From Lachnospiraceae bacterium (GTDB lineage Bacteria > Bacillota > Clostridia > Lachnospirales > Lachnospiraceae), in contig JAGAOO010000046.1 of assembly GCA_017623675.1 (NCBI GenBank), forward strand, positions 1-64,000: DNA of 64,000 nt, in the 5' to 3' direction. Below, one piece after another: positions 43,480 through 51,839 of the stretch. The notes beneath the pieces are model-generated. The model saw nothing but the letters and a program-made list of their open reading frames with translations. It had not been told where the DNA came from and searched no databases. How positions within the stretch are numbered: the first letter of the stretch is position 1; each line of letters opens with the position of its first letter. Made by a program: the position numbers and the translations under genes.

Positions 43480-44679
43480 TCACAGCACCTCACCCAGCGA
43501 CTTCCGCACTTTTTTTCTTGTAAGTTCCACCAGATTCAACCTTGTCATATCAATGTAATTGGTCTGTATCCGGTCTTTTTGAAGTTCTTTACAAAGATGA
43601 TCCACTAACCGTTCTTTATGCTCAAGTTTCTCCATATCGATAAAATCAATCAGAATAATACCGGATAGATTCCGCAGTCTAAGCTGGCGGGCTATTTCAG
43701 TTGCTGCTTCCTGATTGACTTTTAGGAAATGCTCCTCCCGATTTTTCTTATTTACGGATTTTCCTGTGTTGACATCAATAACAACCATTGCTTCTGTCTG
43801 TTCAATAACCAGATAAGCCCCGGATTTCAGCCACACACGTTTTCCGGTCAGTTCTTTCCAATCCCGATCCAGCCGGTAAATGGCATATAAAGGTTGAAGT
43901 CCCGGTTGGAAGTGCTCTACCTTATTCTTCTCATCTCCCGATAATAGTTCAGTCAGTTCTTCCTGTATTTCCGGAATATCTGTGATGATACGAACTAAAT
44001 CTTTGTTATTATAATCATCCAGCAATTTTGCCAGTGGTGATCGTTCCTGATATAGACAGGAATATGCCTTGTGGAATTTTGCCTGTTCCACAATATGGAA
44101 TAGTTTCTGCAATAAACGGTCAAATTCCTGTTCTAAGGCTTCTATCGAACTTTCATAGGCATTGGTTCGAATAATGGCTCCATATCCCTCCGGCAGTTTG
44201 GTTTCTATAGATGCCTTCATTTCCTGTGTCTTTTCATCCTTTGGGAGTTTATTGGAAATTCCTACATTTCCATTTCCGTAGGTTACAATGACCAGATTTC
44301 CGGTCAACTGTAATTCAGAGCCGGCCAAAGGAGCTTTCGTTTTGATTGCTTCTTTTGTTACCTGTACTAATAGTTCATCACCAATGACAACTTTATCCGT
44401 ATTCTTCGGATTCAAAAAATGATGATGATTTTCCTTCAAGGAATAATAACACACAAGCCCCGGTTGAATCTCTACAAATGCAGCATCCAGATTTTTAACT
44501 ACATTTTGCACCTTTGCCACATAGATACTACCTAAAATGTCAGAATCGTTCGTCGTTTGGTTCTGACTGTTGGTGTTGGAAGCTTTTGTTAACACTTGAA
44601 GTTCCATCAATTGACTATCTTCATATAAGCAGGCACATATACGATTTTCATAATTGGTTATTACTAATTCTTTTGTCAT
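43480..44679 (-). CDS. rng: Ribonuclease E/G-type endonuclease
   Basis: A 399-residue RNase G-like protein that processes rRNA and mRNA. The S1 domain lies at about 45-130 (GSIYVAKVQNVVKNLDAAFVEI cited as SIYVAKVQNV and AAFVEI). The catalytic aspartates are in VVIDVNTGKS and LIDFIDM. The protein stops at LTRKKVRKSLGEVL, just before where E. coli RNase G/E has the CPxC zinc-link; no cysteine pair follows in the downstream DNA. Tetramer formation by zinc-link is therefore doubtful. It neighbours a DUF2344 protein and a radical SAM protein in conserved order. Confidence 0.9.
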   Translation of the reverse strand: MTKELVITNYENRICACLYEDSQLMELQVLTKASNTNSQNQTTNDSDILGSIYVAKVQNVVKNLDAAFVEIQPGLVCYYSLKENHHHFLNPKNTDKVVIGDELLVQVTKEAIKTKAPLAGSELQLTGNLVIVTYGNGNVGISNKLPKDEKTQEMKASIETKLPEGYGAIIRTNAYESSIEALEQEFDRLLQKLFHIVEQAKFHKAYSCLYQERSPLAKLLDDYNNKDLVRIITDIPEIQEELTELLSGDEKNKVEHFQPGLQPLYAIYRLDRDWKELTGKRVWLKSGAYLVIEQTEAMVVIDVNTGKSVNKKNREEHFLKVNQEAATEIARQLRLRNLSGIILIDFIDMEKLEHKERLVDHLCKELQKDRIQTNYIDMTRLNLVELTRKKVRKSLGEVL

Positions 44680-44696
44680 TATGGACTCCCAATCCT

Positions 44697-45392
44697 TTAA
44701 CTTATTCTTTCACCAGCCTCTAACAACGACACCAGTTCTCCCTGCTCGTTTCGCATATAGGTTTCAAGCCGATGTACCTGAAACGCCATTTTCTGATATT
44801 CTACCTGTAAATACTTACACATAGCCTCCATAACCAGTTCCGGTTTTATATTATCCACGCTTCCGGTGGAAAGCAGCATATAAATCCGGTTATCCCGTAC
44901 CTCCATTTGATAAATAAATGGCTTAATATCCATAAGTGTCTCTTTTGTTTTAGACACTTTAATGATCTCAATATGCTCTTGTGCATAAAAGGCATCTACC
45001 GCCTGTAAAAAGCGTTCCGGCTCCACATATCCTTCCCGAAAGTCTACCAGATAGTCTGAACCGGCAACCACTGCCATTGCGGTCTTGGCTCCTTCTTTCA
45101 GAGCAACAATATCATTGATTTCCATGCCTTCTGCCATAGTTGCATTCAAACGCTCTACCATATCTGCACTGGTGGTAACGGAATTCATTTCTGCATCAAA
45201 GTATTCTCCTTCACTGGTTACACCCAAGCCTAAGGGTGCCGCAAAGGTAATCAGTTGATGAGGGCTATATCCTTGAGAATAAGCAACATCTAATCCGGCT
45301 CTGCGTAGGGCTTTTTGAAAGTACCGCATCACATCTAAATGTCCGATATATCGGAGTACGCCTGTTTTGGCATATTTAATTCTTATTTTCAA
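44697..45392 (-). CDS. DUF2344 radical-SAM-associated protein
   Basis: A 231-residue protein of the TIGR03936/DUF2344 family. It begins MKIRIKYAKTGVLRYIGHLDVMR, cited as YAKTGVLRYIGHLD, then GYSPHQLITFAAPLGLGVTSEGEYFD. The family is always linked with the large radical SAM gene upstream. The start is the TTG at 45392: GGAGG is 8 bases upstream and this start overlaps the radical SAM stop by 17 bases. The function is unknown; the pair is sometimes fused. Confidence 0.88.
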   Translation of the reverse strand: MKIRIKYAKTGVLRYIGHLDVMRYFQKALRRAGLDVAYSQGYSPHQLITFAAPLGLGVTSEGEYFDAEMNSVTTSADMVERLNATMAEGMEINDIVALKEGAKTAMAVVAGSDYLVDFREGYVEPERFLQAVDAFYAQEHIEIIKVSKTKETLMDIKPFIYQMEVRDNRIYMLLSTGSVDNIKPELVMEAMCKYLQVEYQKMAFQVHRLETYMRNEQGELVSLLEAGERIS

Positions 45393-47241
45393 AGCAGACA
45401 CCTCCTTTAAATGTTGCTGCTCCACAGCCGGAACACTGTTGTTTGCAGTTCGGCGTAACCTCTCCACGTTTCGCCCGTTCCCATTCCTGAATAAAGAATT
45501 GCTTGGTCACACCAATGTCAATGAAATCCCATGGAAGTATCTCCTCTACTGACCGTTCCCGATGGGTATAGAAATCAATATCAATCTTATGGTCATTAAA
45601 AGCCTTGTCCCAGATTTCCTGATGAAACATTTCATGCCAGGCGTCAAAGATACAGCCATCTTGATAAGCTTGTAAAATAGCCGGACAAAGCTTCCGGTCA
45701 CCTCTTGCGAAAATGCCCTCCATAATGGTTAAATCCGCATCATGATACCGGTAATTCAGACTCTTCCGGTTCTTTTGCTGGAAGAAACCGTCTTTGACAA
45801 ATCTTGCTTTTTGCAGGAATTCTTCCTCTGTGTTCATGGAAGCCCATTGAAATGGAGTAAATGGCTTTGGTACAAAGAAAGATGAACTTGCTGTAATCGA
45901 CACTTTACCAATTCGCTCTTCCTTTGGAATGGTATAATAATCCACGGCAAGCTGTTCACAAAGCTCCGGTATTCCCATTAAGTCCTCTTCTGTTTCCGTA
46001 GGCAGACCAACCATAAAGTAGAATTTCACTTTTGTCCAGCCACCACGAAAGGCTTTCATAGCACCCTCCCGTATCATTTCCTCAGTTAATCCTTTGTTAA
46101 TGACATTACGAAGCCGTTGGGTACCAGCCTCTGCAGCAAAAGTTAAACTACTTTTCTTAATATCCTGAACCCGTTTCATAACGTCTAAAGAAAAAGCATC
46201 AATTCGCAGAGAAGGCAAGGCAATATTTACCTTTAATTTACCCATTTCTTCTATCAGGAACTCCGTCAGCTCCGGTAATGCTGTATAGTCACTGGAGCTT
46301 AACGAACTTAAAGTAATTTCTTCATGTCCGGTATTACGAATCATTTCTAAGGCATACTGCTTCATCAATTCCACATTTTTCTCTCTGGTCGGACGGTAAA
46401 TGGCTCCTGCCTGACAGAACCGACAGCCACGAATACAGCCACGCTGGATTTCCAGGGTAACACGATCCTGTGTGGCTTTGATATATGGAACAACCGGTTT
46501 CATAGGATATGGTGCATGATCAAAATCCATGACAACCTGTTTCTTAATCTTTTTCTTAGCATGACAATTATTAGGTTCAAAGCTGGCAATGGTACCGTCA
46601 TCATGATAAGAAACATTATAGAATTGAGGAACATAAATTCCCTCAATTTCAGCCGCCAATTCCAGAAATTCCTTGCGGGAGCCACCCATTTGCTTATTCT
46701 GCTTATAGGCATCCATCAAATCCCGATAAACCGTCTCGCCTTCTCCGATATAAAATAAATCAAAAAAGTCAGCAATAGGTTCCGGATTGTAGCTGCAAGG
46801 TCCTCCACCAATTACAATTGGGTCATTCTCCCCACGTTCCGTTGCAATCAACGGAATCTGGCTTAAATCAATGACTTGAAGAACATTGGTATAACACATT
46901 TCATACTGAAGCGTAATGCCAAGAAAATCAAACTCCTTGATTGGGTCCTGTGATTCCAGGGCAAACAGAGGAATCTTCTGTTCACGCATAATCTTGTCCA
47001 AATCCGGCCAAGGGGAATAAACACGTTCACACCAAACATCCTCCATACGATTGAACATGTCATATAAAATCTGAATTCCCAAATGAGACATACCAATTTC
47101 ATATGCATCTGGGAAACACATACAAAACCGTACATCAATCTTTGATTTATCTTTCATAACACTATTGACTTCGTTTCCGATGTAACGGGCTGGCTTCTCA
47201 ATTTCCATGAGAATCTCATCCGATAAAGCTAATTTTTCCAT
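45376..47241 (-). CDS. B12-binding-type radical SAM protein (TIGR03960)
   Basis: A 621-residue radical SAM enzyme. The N-terminal part resembles a B12-binding domain (FPDAYEIGMSHLGIQILYD cited as AYEIGMSHLGIQILY). The cluster motif is RGCIRGCRFCQAGA (C-x3-C-x2-C) at about 270-280. A cysteine-rich end (CKQQCSGCG...C) may bind another metal. It works with the overlapping DUF2344 protein. The substrate is unknown; position with rng and rplU suggests an RNA or ribosome role, inferred only. Confidence 0.9.
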   Translation of the reverse strand: MEKLALSDEILMEIEKPARYIGNEVNSVMKDKSKIDVRFCMCFPDAYEIGMSHLGIQILYDMFNRMEDVWCERVYSPWPDLDKIMREQKIPLFALESQDPIKEFDFLGITLQYEMCYTNVLQVIDLSQIPLIATERGENDPIVIGGGPCSYNPEPIADFFDLFYIGEGETVYRDLMDAYKQNKQMGGSRKEFLELAAEIEGIYVPQFYNVSYHDDGTIASFEPNNCHAKKKIKKQVVMDFDHAPYPMKPVVPYIKATQDRVTLEIQRGCIRGCRFCQAGAIYRPTREKNVELMKQYALEMIRNTGHEEITLSSLSSSDYTALPELTEFLIEEMGKLKVNIALPSLRIDAFSLDVMKRVQDIKKSSLTFAAEAGTQRLRNVINKGLTEEMIREGAMKAFRGGWTKVKFYFMVGLPTETEEDLMGIPELCEQLAVDYYTIPKEERIGKVSITASSSFFVPKPFTPFQWASMNTEEEFLQKARFVKDGFFQQKNRKSLNYRYHDADLTIMEGIFARGDRKLCPAILQAYQDGCIFDAWHEMFHQEIWDKAFNDHKIDIDFYTHRERSVEEILPWDFIDIGVTKQFFIQEWERAKRGEVTPNCKQQCSGCGAATFKGGVCFENKN

Positions 47242-47258
47242 GGTATTCTCCTATGATA

Positions 47259-47290
47259 GAAAACGAGAGGTCGGAACCTCTCGTTTGATT
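47259..47290 (-). terminator. Terminator between anti-sigma and radical SAM genes
   Basis: On the minus strand AAACGAGAGGT and ACCTCTCGTTTT pair with a 4-base loop, followed by CTAT; the T-run is short. It lies downstream of the anti-sigma gene and 18 bases before the radical SAM start. Confidence 0.65.
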
Positions 47291-47383
47291 TTCTCATAAA
47301 TACTATATACAAAACATATAAAAAAAACAACTACTTTTTCTGTTTTGATTTTGCCAAGTTCAGTAGTTTATATTCAATGCATC

Positions 47384-47845
47384 CTATTTCCTACGTTTCA
47401 AAAAATAATGAAACAGCATATATAATCCTAAAAATACTAAACCACTGATTCCCATTTCTATGAAACCAACATACCATACCAGATTAATACGTGCAATTTT
47501 ATATTCAGGTATACCGCCATTAGTCAAGTCAATAATTATTGGTATGGAGAATATTAGAACCGGAAGCATTACACCTACTATAAAGCTTAAAATTCCACCC
47601 AAAATGGTAATTATTTTTTGGTATTTATAAAGCTTTTTCATGTAATCAACTTGTATGGCAGACTTTTCATGCTCAATAATTTGTTGATTTTTTAATGTAA
47701 CATGCATTCTTTCCAGAGTTTCACTGCATTTATTGCAAGAATGTATATGTTCTTCTACCATCTTTTTACTATCATTTGATATTACATCATCAATATATAA
47801 TGGCAGCATGTCTTGTATCAGTGTGCAAATTGTATCATTTCCCAT
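47384..47845 (-). CDS. Zinc-finger (HC2) anti-sigma protein
   Basis: A 153-residue membrane protein. The N-terminal putative zinc finger has the H-x3-C-x2-C motif in HIHSCNKCSE (about residues 33-42). Two membrane segments lie at about 80-105 and 125-147. It overlaps the sigma gene by 11 bases and probably sequesters it until a signal triggers release. No large external sensor domain is present, unlike the system at 3913. Confidence 0.82.
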   Translation of the reverse strand: MGNDTICTLIQDMLPLYIDDVISNDSKKMVEEHIHSCNKCSETLERMHVTLKNQQIIEHEKSAIQVDYMKKLYKYQKIITILGGILSFIVGVMLPVLIFSIPIIIDLTNGGIPEYKIARINLVWYVGFIEMGISGLVFLGLYMLFHYFLKRRK

Positions 47846-48329
47846 TTGAATTCGCCTCCTTAATAATTTGTTCCTTTCCGCGATAATAAGTCACTCTTGC
47901 CCAATTCTCGCTTTTGTCCATGATTTCTCCAATTTGTCGAAAAGTGAGATTACCAATCAAACGAAGATATATGACTTCTCTCATTGGCTCATTCAAACCA
48001 TGTAGAATTTTCATAACTTCTACTGTTTCCCAGTTCTTTAAGATGCCATCTTCCATTCCTTCTATTGAAATTTCATATGTATCAACATCAATCTCTCTAC
48101 TTTTCTGCTTCTGGGTTTGTCTAAAGTATTCCCGCAGTACATTTTTCGCAATGCCACATAACCACGTTTTAATGCTACTATGTTCTTCGTATTCAGCAAA
48201 TTTTTGTACAGCTCTGAAAAATGTTTCCTGGGTCAACTCTTCTGCAACTGTTGAATCATGGATTTGTGAAAAAATATACCAATAAATTGTCTGTGCGTGT
48301 TCCTGATAGATTTCATCTAAGGAATTCAT
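47835..48329 (-). CDS. ECF-type RNA polymerase sigma factor
   Basis: A 164-residue sigma factor. Region 2 has AQTIYWYIFSQ and AEELTQETFFRAVQKF (about residues 12-50), with IKTWLCGIAKNVLREYFR following. Region 4 has LNEPMREVIYLRLIGNLTFRQIGEIM cited as MREVIYLRLIGNLTFRQIG, and WARVTYYRGKEQI. AAAGGAGG precedes the ATG. A perfect 9-base inverted repeat covers the ribosome-site region. Confidence 0.9.
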   Translation of the reverse strand: MNSLDEIYQEHAQTIYWYIFSQIHDSTVAEELTQETFFRAVQKFAEYEEHSSIKTWLCGIAKNVLREYFRQTQKQKSREIDVDTYEISIEGMEDGILKNWETVEVMKILHGLNEPMREVIYLRLIGNLTFRQIGEIMDKSENWARVTYYRGKEQIIKEANSNGK

Positions 48330-48342
48330 AGATTTTACCTCC

Positions 48343-48365
48343 TTTCAAACAATTAGTGTTTGAAA
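48343..48365. promoter_or_regulatory. Inverted repeat at the ribosome site of the sigma gene
   Basis: TTTCAAACA (48343-48351) and TGTTTGAAA (48357-48365) form a perfect 9-base repeat with a 5-base centre, ending next to the AGGAGG of the sigma gene. It could be an operator, or a hairpin controlling translation. Confidence 0.5.
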
Positions 48366-48381
48366 GTTATAATTTGTTACA

Positions 48382-48418
48382 AAAAATCGGTAGAAATTTC
48401 TCTCTACCGATTTTTATA
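48382..48418 (-). terminator. Terminator after tyrS
   Basis: AAAAATCGGTAGA and TCTACCGATTTTT pair almost perfectly around an 8-base loop; on the minus strand the stem ends in TTTTTT. It separates tyrS from the sigma factor operon. Confidence 0.88.
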
Positions 48419-48453
48419 CCAATTTGTTTACATAATATAATTATAGCAACCCA

Positions 48454-49722
48454 TTATCCTTCAATCACAACTTTATAAATGTTTTTCTTACCTTTTCGGA
48501 TAATAATAGCACCATCAACGATATCTGTTTCCAGTAATTTTCTGGTTGGGTCCGTTACCTTATCATCATTGATTTTTACGCCGCCTTGCTCCATATTTCG
48601 TCTTGCATCTCCACGACCACTGCAAAGCTTGGTATCAACCAAAACAGAAATCAAGTCGATACCTTCTTCAAACTGTGCCTTGGTATAAGTAATACTTGGC
48701 ATATTTTCACTGATACCGCCACTTGCAAATACAGTTCTTGCCGCTTCCTGTGCCTTCTTTGCTTCTTCTTCCCCATGTACAATCTTGGTGATTTCATAAG
48801 CAAGGACTTCTTTGGCTTTGTTAATTTCTGCACCTTCTAAGGCACCCAGACGGCGAACCTCATCCATTGGCAGGAAGGTAAGTAAACCTAAGCATCGTTC
48901 CACATTGCTGTCTTCAATATTTCTCCAGTATTGATAAAACTCGTAAGGACTGGTCTTGTTCGGGTCAAGCCAAACAGCACCCTTCATGGTTTTACCCATC
49001 TTCTTTCCGTCAGAAGTAGTTAATAAAGTAAAGGTTAAACCAAAAGCCGGGTCTTTCTTAAGTTCCGCACCATCTGCTCCTTCTTCTGCCAGCTTCTTTC
49101 TACGAATCAAATCTGCACCGGCAAGGATGTTAGACCATTGGTCATCGCCACCCATTTCTACTTTACAGCCAAACATCTGGTTTAATTTGTAGAAGTCATA
49201 TGCCTGCATTAACATGTAGTTGAACTCGAAGAAGGTCAAACCATTTTCCATACGCTGTTTGTAACATTCTGCTGTCAACATACGATTGACGGAGAAATGT
49301 ACTCCTATCTCACGCAGGAATGTAACATAATTCAAATCCAACAACCAGTCAGCATTATTTACCATAATGGCATGGTCATTATCAAAATCGATAAAATGAG
49401 ATAACTGTTCCTTAAAACGGTTTGCATTGTAATCGATGGTTTCTCTTGTCATCATGGTACGCATATCGGATTTACCACTTGGGTCACCAATCATAGTTGT
49501 ACCACCACCAATTAACGCGATTGGTGTATGACCATGTTGCTGCATATGCATCATAGCCATAATCGTTAAGAAATGTCCGGCTGTTAAGCTGTCAGCCGTT
49601 GCATCAAAACCAATATAGAATTTTACTTTTTCCTTCCCTAATAATTCCCGTAACTGCTCGTCATGGGTAGTCTGGGCAATGAATCCACGTTCTTTTAAGA
49701 CGTCAAATACATTTTCTTCCAT
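48454..49722 (-). CDS. tyrS: Tyrosyl-tRNA synthetase
   Basis: A 422-residue class Ic synthetase. The HIGH-like region is [15 protein letters not shown] (about residues 41-55). [10 protein letters not shown] and the KMSKS-like KKMGKT follow. A C-terminal S4 RNA-binding domain ends the protein ([24 protein letters not shown] cited as [18 protein letters not shown]). The ATG at 49722 has AAGGAGAG upstream; the longer reading from 49908 lies within pepD. There is no T-box leader, since only 26 bases separate it from pepD, so it is probably transcribed with pepD. Confidence 0.96.
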   Translation of the reverse strand: MEENVFDVLKERGFIAQTTHDEQLRELLGKEKVKFYIGFDATADSLTAGHFLTIMAMMHMQQHGHTPIALIGGGTTMIGDPSGKSDMRTMMTRETIDYNANRFKEQLSHFIDFDNDHAIMVNNADWLLDLNYVTFLREIGVHFSVNRMLTAECYKQRMENGLTFFEFNYMLMQAYDFYKLNQMFGCKVEMGGDDQWSNILAGADLIRRKKLAEEGADGAELKKDPAFGLTFTLLTTSDGKKMGKTMKGAVWLDPNKTSPYEFYQYWRNIEDSNVERCLGLLTFLPMDEVRRLGALEGAEINKAKEVLAYEITKIVHGEEEAKKAQEAARTVFASGGISENMPSITYTKAQFEEGIDLISVLVDTKLCSGRGDARRNMEQGGVKINDDKVTDPTRKLLETDIVDGAIIIRKGKKNIYKVVIEG

Positions 49723-49748
49723 TGTTTTCTCTCCTTTATTTCCATTTG

Positions 49749-51230
49749 CTAATATTTTGATAATTCTTCTAAAACACGCAGAACAAACGCATAGGTTCGC
49801 TGTACGGATGCAATCGACATTCGTTCCTGTGGGGTGTGAATGTCCAGAATATCCGGTCCGGTGGAAACAATATCCAAATCCGGCATACCGGATGCTAAGA
49901 TTCCGCACTCCAATCCTGCATGAATGATTTCAATTTTCATATCCTTCTGATACATGTTCCGGTAAATATCAACCATTACCTCTCGCAATTTGGAATCCCT
50001 TCGGTAACTCCAACCGGGATATTCTGATTGCTTTTTGCATGAACAATCATTTGCCTGAGCGATTACCTGAAGCTTCTTCTCCAACAACTCTAAACCGGCT
50101 TTATTACTGCTTCGATTGGAAGCTTCCAAGTATATCCTGTTTTCCTCTAAACAGGTCTTTAATACGCCAAGATTCAAAGATGTTTCCGGCAATCCGGCAA
50201 CGGTCTGACTCATGGCTTGAACGCCGTCCGGTAGTTCCAATAATAAATGTAAGAACCGTCTCTTATCATCTTCCTTTATTACCGTTACATGACCATTTTT
50301 CACCTTATACTCTACGCCACATGGTTGTAAATCTATCTCAATTCCTGCATCGGAATCCTGATATGCTTCCATAAACAGGCTTTGATATCGTTTTATCACT
50401 GCCATTGCATCCGAAATTACATCTTCCGACTGGAATACAATCTGAGCCACTGTTTCCCTTGGAATGGCATTATGCTTTGTACCGCCATCTACTGAAATCA
50501 AATGATAAGGCAATGCATCTGAAAGTCCCAGTAATAACTGAACCATTAATTTATTACTGTTGGCTCTGCCTTTCTGGATTTCCACACCGGAATGGCCGCC
50601 GACCAAACCGGAAATCTTAAGTTCATAAGGGAAGCCTGTCATTTCTTCTGTCTCATATGGCAAATAGATTTCCATGGTAGAACCACCTGCACAACCGACT
50701 GTTAAAACGCCTTCCTCTTCACTATCCAGATTCAACAGATATGACGCCTTCAAATCTGAGGTATCTAAACCTAACGCACCGTCCATACCAACCTCTTCTT
50801 CCGTTGTAAAGACAACTTCTAAAGGTGGATGTACCAGAGCGTTATCCTCTAAAATTGCCAGACATATGGCTACCGCAATTCCATCATCACCACCAAGGGT
50901 TGTACCGTCGGCAGTTACGTAGCCATCCTGTACTAACAAATGCAAGCCTTCTGTCTCAAAATCATGAATCACATGAGATTCTTTCTCACAAACCATGTCC
51001 AAATGTCCCTGTAACATGATTATAGGAGCATGTTCACATCCTTTGGAACCCGGTTTTCGAATGATTACATTATTCCATTGATCCTGTTTTACATCTAAAT
51101 GAAACCCTTTTGCTACCGAGACACAATAGTCACTGATTGCTTTTGTATTATAAGAACCATGAGGAATCTTGCAGATTTCCTCAAAGTAATAAAATACACG
51201 AGTGGGTTCTAAATTGCTTAATATACTCAT
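49749..51230 (-). CDS. pepD: Aminoacyl-histidine dipeptidase PepD
   Basis: A 493-residue M20C dipeptidase, cytosolic, cleaving Xaa-His and other dipeptides. Metal ligands are in QGHLDMV (about residues 78-84), [11 protein letters not shown] and [10 protein letters not shown] with the catalytic glutamate, and HAGLECGIL near the end. The fold of catalytic plus lid domains has normal length. The start has CAGGAG upstream. The repeat island begins 12-15 bases before the start codon, so its promoter must lie inside the repeat or be absent. Confidence 0.94.
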   Translation of the reverse strand: MSILSNLEPTRVFYYFEEICKIPHGSYNTKAISDYCVSVAKGFHLDVKQDQWNNVIIRKPGSKGCEHAPIIMLQGHLDMVCEKESHVIHDFETEGLHLLVQDGYVTADGTTLGGDDGIAVAICLAILEDNALVHPPLEVVFTTEEEVGMDGALGLDTSDLKASYLLNLDSEEEGVLTVGCAGGSTMEIYLPYETEEMTGFPYELKISGLVGGHSGVEIQKGRANSNKLMVQLLLGLSDALPYHLISVDGGTKHNAIPRETVAQIVFQSEDVISDAMAVIKRYQSLFMEAYQDSDAGIEIDLQPCGVEYKVKNGHVTVIKEDDKRRFLHLLLELPDGVQAMSQTVAGLPETSLNLGVLKTCLEENRIYLEASNRSSNKAGLELLEKKLQVIAQANDCSCKKQSEYPGWSYRRDSKLREVMVDIYRNMYQKDMKIEIIHAGLECGILASGMPDLDIVSTGPDILDIHTPQERMSIASVQRTYAFVLRVLEELSKY

Positions 51231-51245
51231 AAAAGACTCCTGTAT

Positions 51246-51566
51246 AAATTAAGGTTTAGCGTAGTACCTGCGACCGCGGTTTTAAGGATATATATTCCCG
51301 CACGACACGCAAACGCACTTCGTGCTTACGGGTAGTGCACTGATGTGCACGCAGGTCGTAAGGAATCCTCCCACTTCGTGGGTCCCTCCTTGCGACAAGA
51401 TACGCTCTGGCCAGCACGTAGCGGTACGTAAGGCTGTGCATTAATAAGTCTATGTTTTCTTATTACAGAGCACAGCCTAAGTACCGACGTGCTTCTAAGG
51501 TCGTTGCGGAAACATATACCCTCAAAACCGCTACTGTAGGAATGGATAAGAACCATAATTTATATT
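51246..51566. repeat. Long hairpin repeat, copy 2 (inverted)
   Basis: The reverse complement of this stretch aligns with 1-231 at high identity. The end AAATTAAGGTTT (51246-51257) and the outer arm around GACCGCGGTTTTAAGGATATAT match, as do the inner arms with AGCACGTAGCGGTACG and the far arm ending in CGCTACTGTAGG. It differs mainly by about 90 extra bases (about 51310-51400) between inner and outer arm, themselves containing small hairpins such as GCACTTCGTGC and CCCACTTCGTGGG. The loop also differs. Short frames within it follow the repeat and are not taken as genes. Confidence 0.85.
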
Positions 51567-51649
51567 GGGGAAAGTAGTATGGCTCCGCAGTCATTGATAC
51601 CTTGCGCGGAGCGGTACTTTGCTTCCCATATAAATTATGGGTCATTTCG
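51552..51649. repeat. Hairpin between repeat copies 2 and 3
   Basis: CCATAATTTATATTGGGG (51552-51569) pairs with CCCATATAAATTATGG (about 51633-51648). Inside, AAAGTAGTATGGCTCCGC pairs with GCGGAGCGGTACTTTGC. It forms a third, shorter hairpin of about 97 bases, sharing its left end with copy 2. Confidence 0.75.
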
Positions 51650-51834
51650 TACAGTTGGTTACCGGTTTCTGGTGATAAATAATTGCAAGCAGACCTTAAA
51701 AGCACGTTGGTGCTTAGGTGCGGTATTGTCGCACCTTATGCACCATTACGTGCTGACCGGAGCGCAAGCGTGTCTGCGGTAACTATCTGTCACCAGAAAC
51801 CGATAAGGCGACTAAACCAACAAACCTTAATTAA
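51650..51834. repeat. Long hairpin repeat, copy 3 (diverged)
   Basis: This copy keeps the plan but not the stem sequence. Outer arms: GTTACCGGTTTCTGGTGA (about 51657-51674) and TCACCAGAAACCGAT, with AAGCAGACC pairing to GTGTCTGC. Inner arms: AGCACGTTGGTGCTTAGGTGCG and CGCACCTTATGCACCATTACGTGCT, around a 4-base loop TATT. The sequence after the inner arm, CCGGAGCGCAAGC, matches copy 1 (TGGAGCGCAAGC). The right end AAACCTTAATT mirrors the left end of copy 2. Confidence 0.8.
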
Positions 51835-51839
51835 TAATT

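Larger units (their letters stand above)
51231..51839. other. Non-coding island between pepD and DUF711 gene
   Basis: About 600 bases with no credible gene. It is almost filled by three adjoining hairpin elements, bounded by inverted AAATTAAGGTTT (51246) and AAACCTTAATT (51822-51832). Both neighbouring genes are on the minus strand, so the island would be transcribed as the 3' region of the DUF711 gene unless termination occurs within it. Confidence 0.75.

Noticed and set aside
49723..49748. Possible T-box leader for tyrS
   Set aside because: Only 26 bases separate tyrS from pepD, too short for a T-box.
51256..51705. Several 60-80-codon frames in the repeat island
   Set aside because: They follow the palindromic repeats, occur on both strands, and lack ribosome sites; the DNA structure explains them better.
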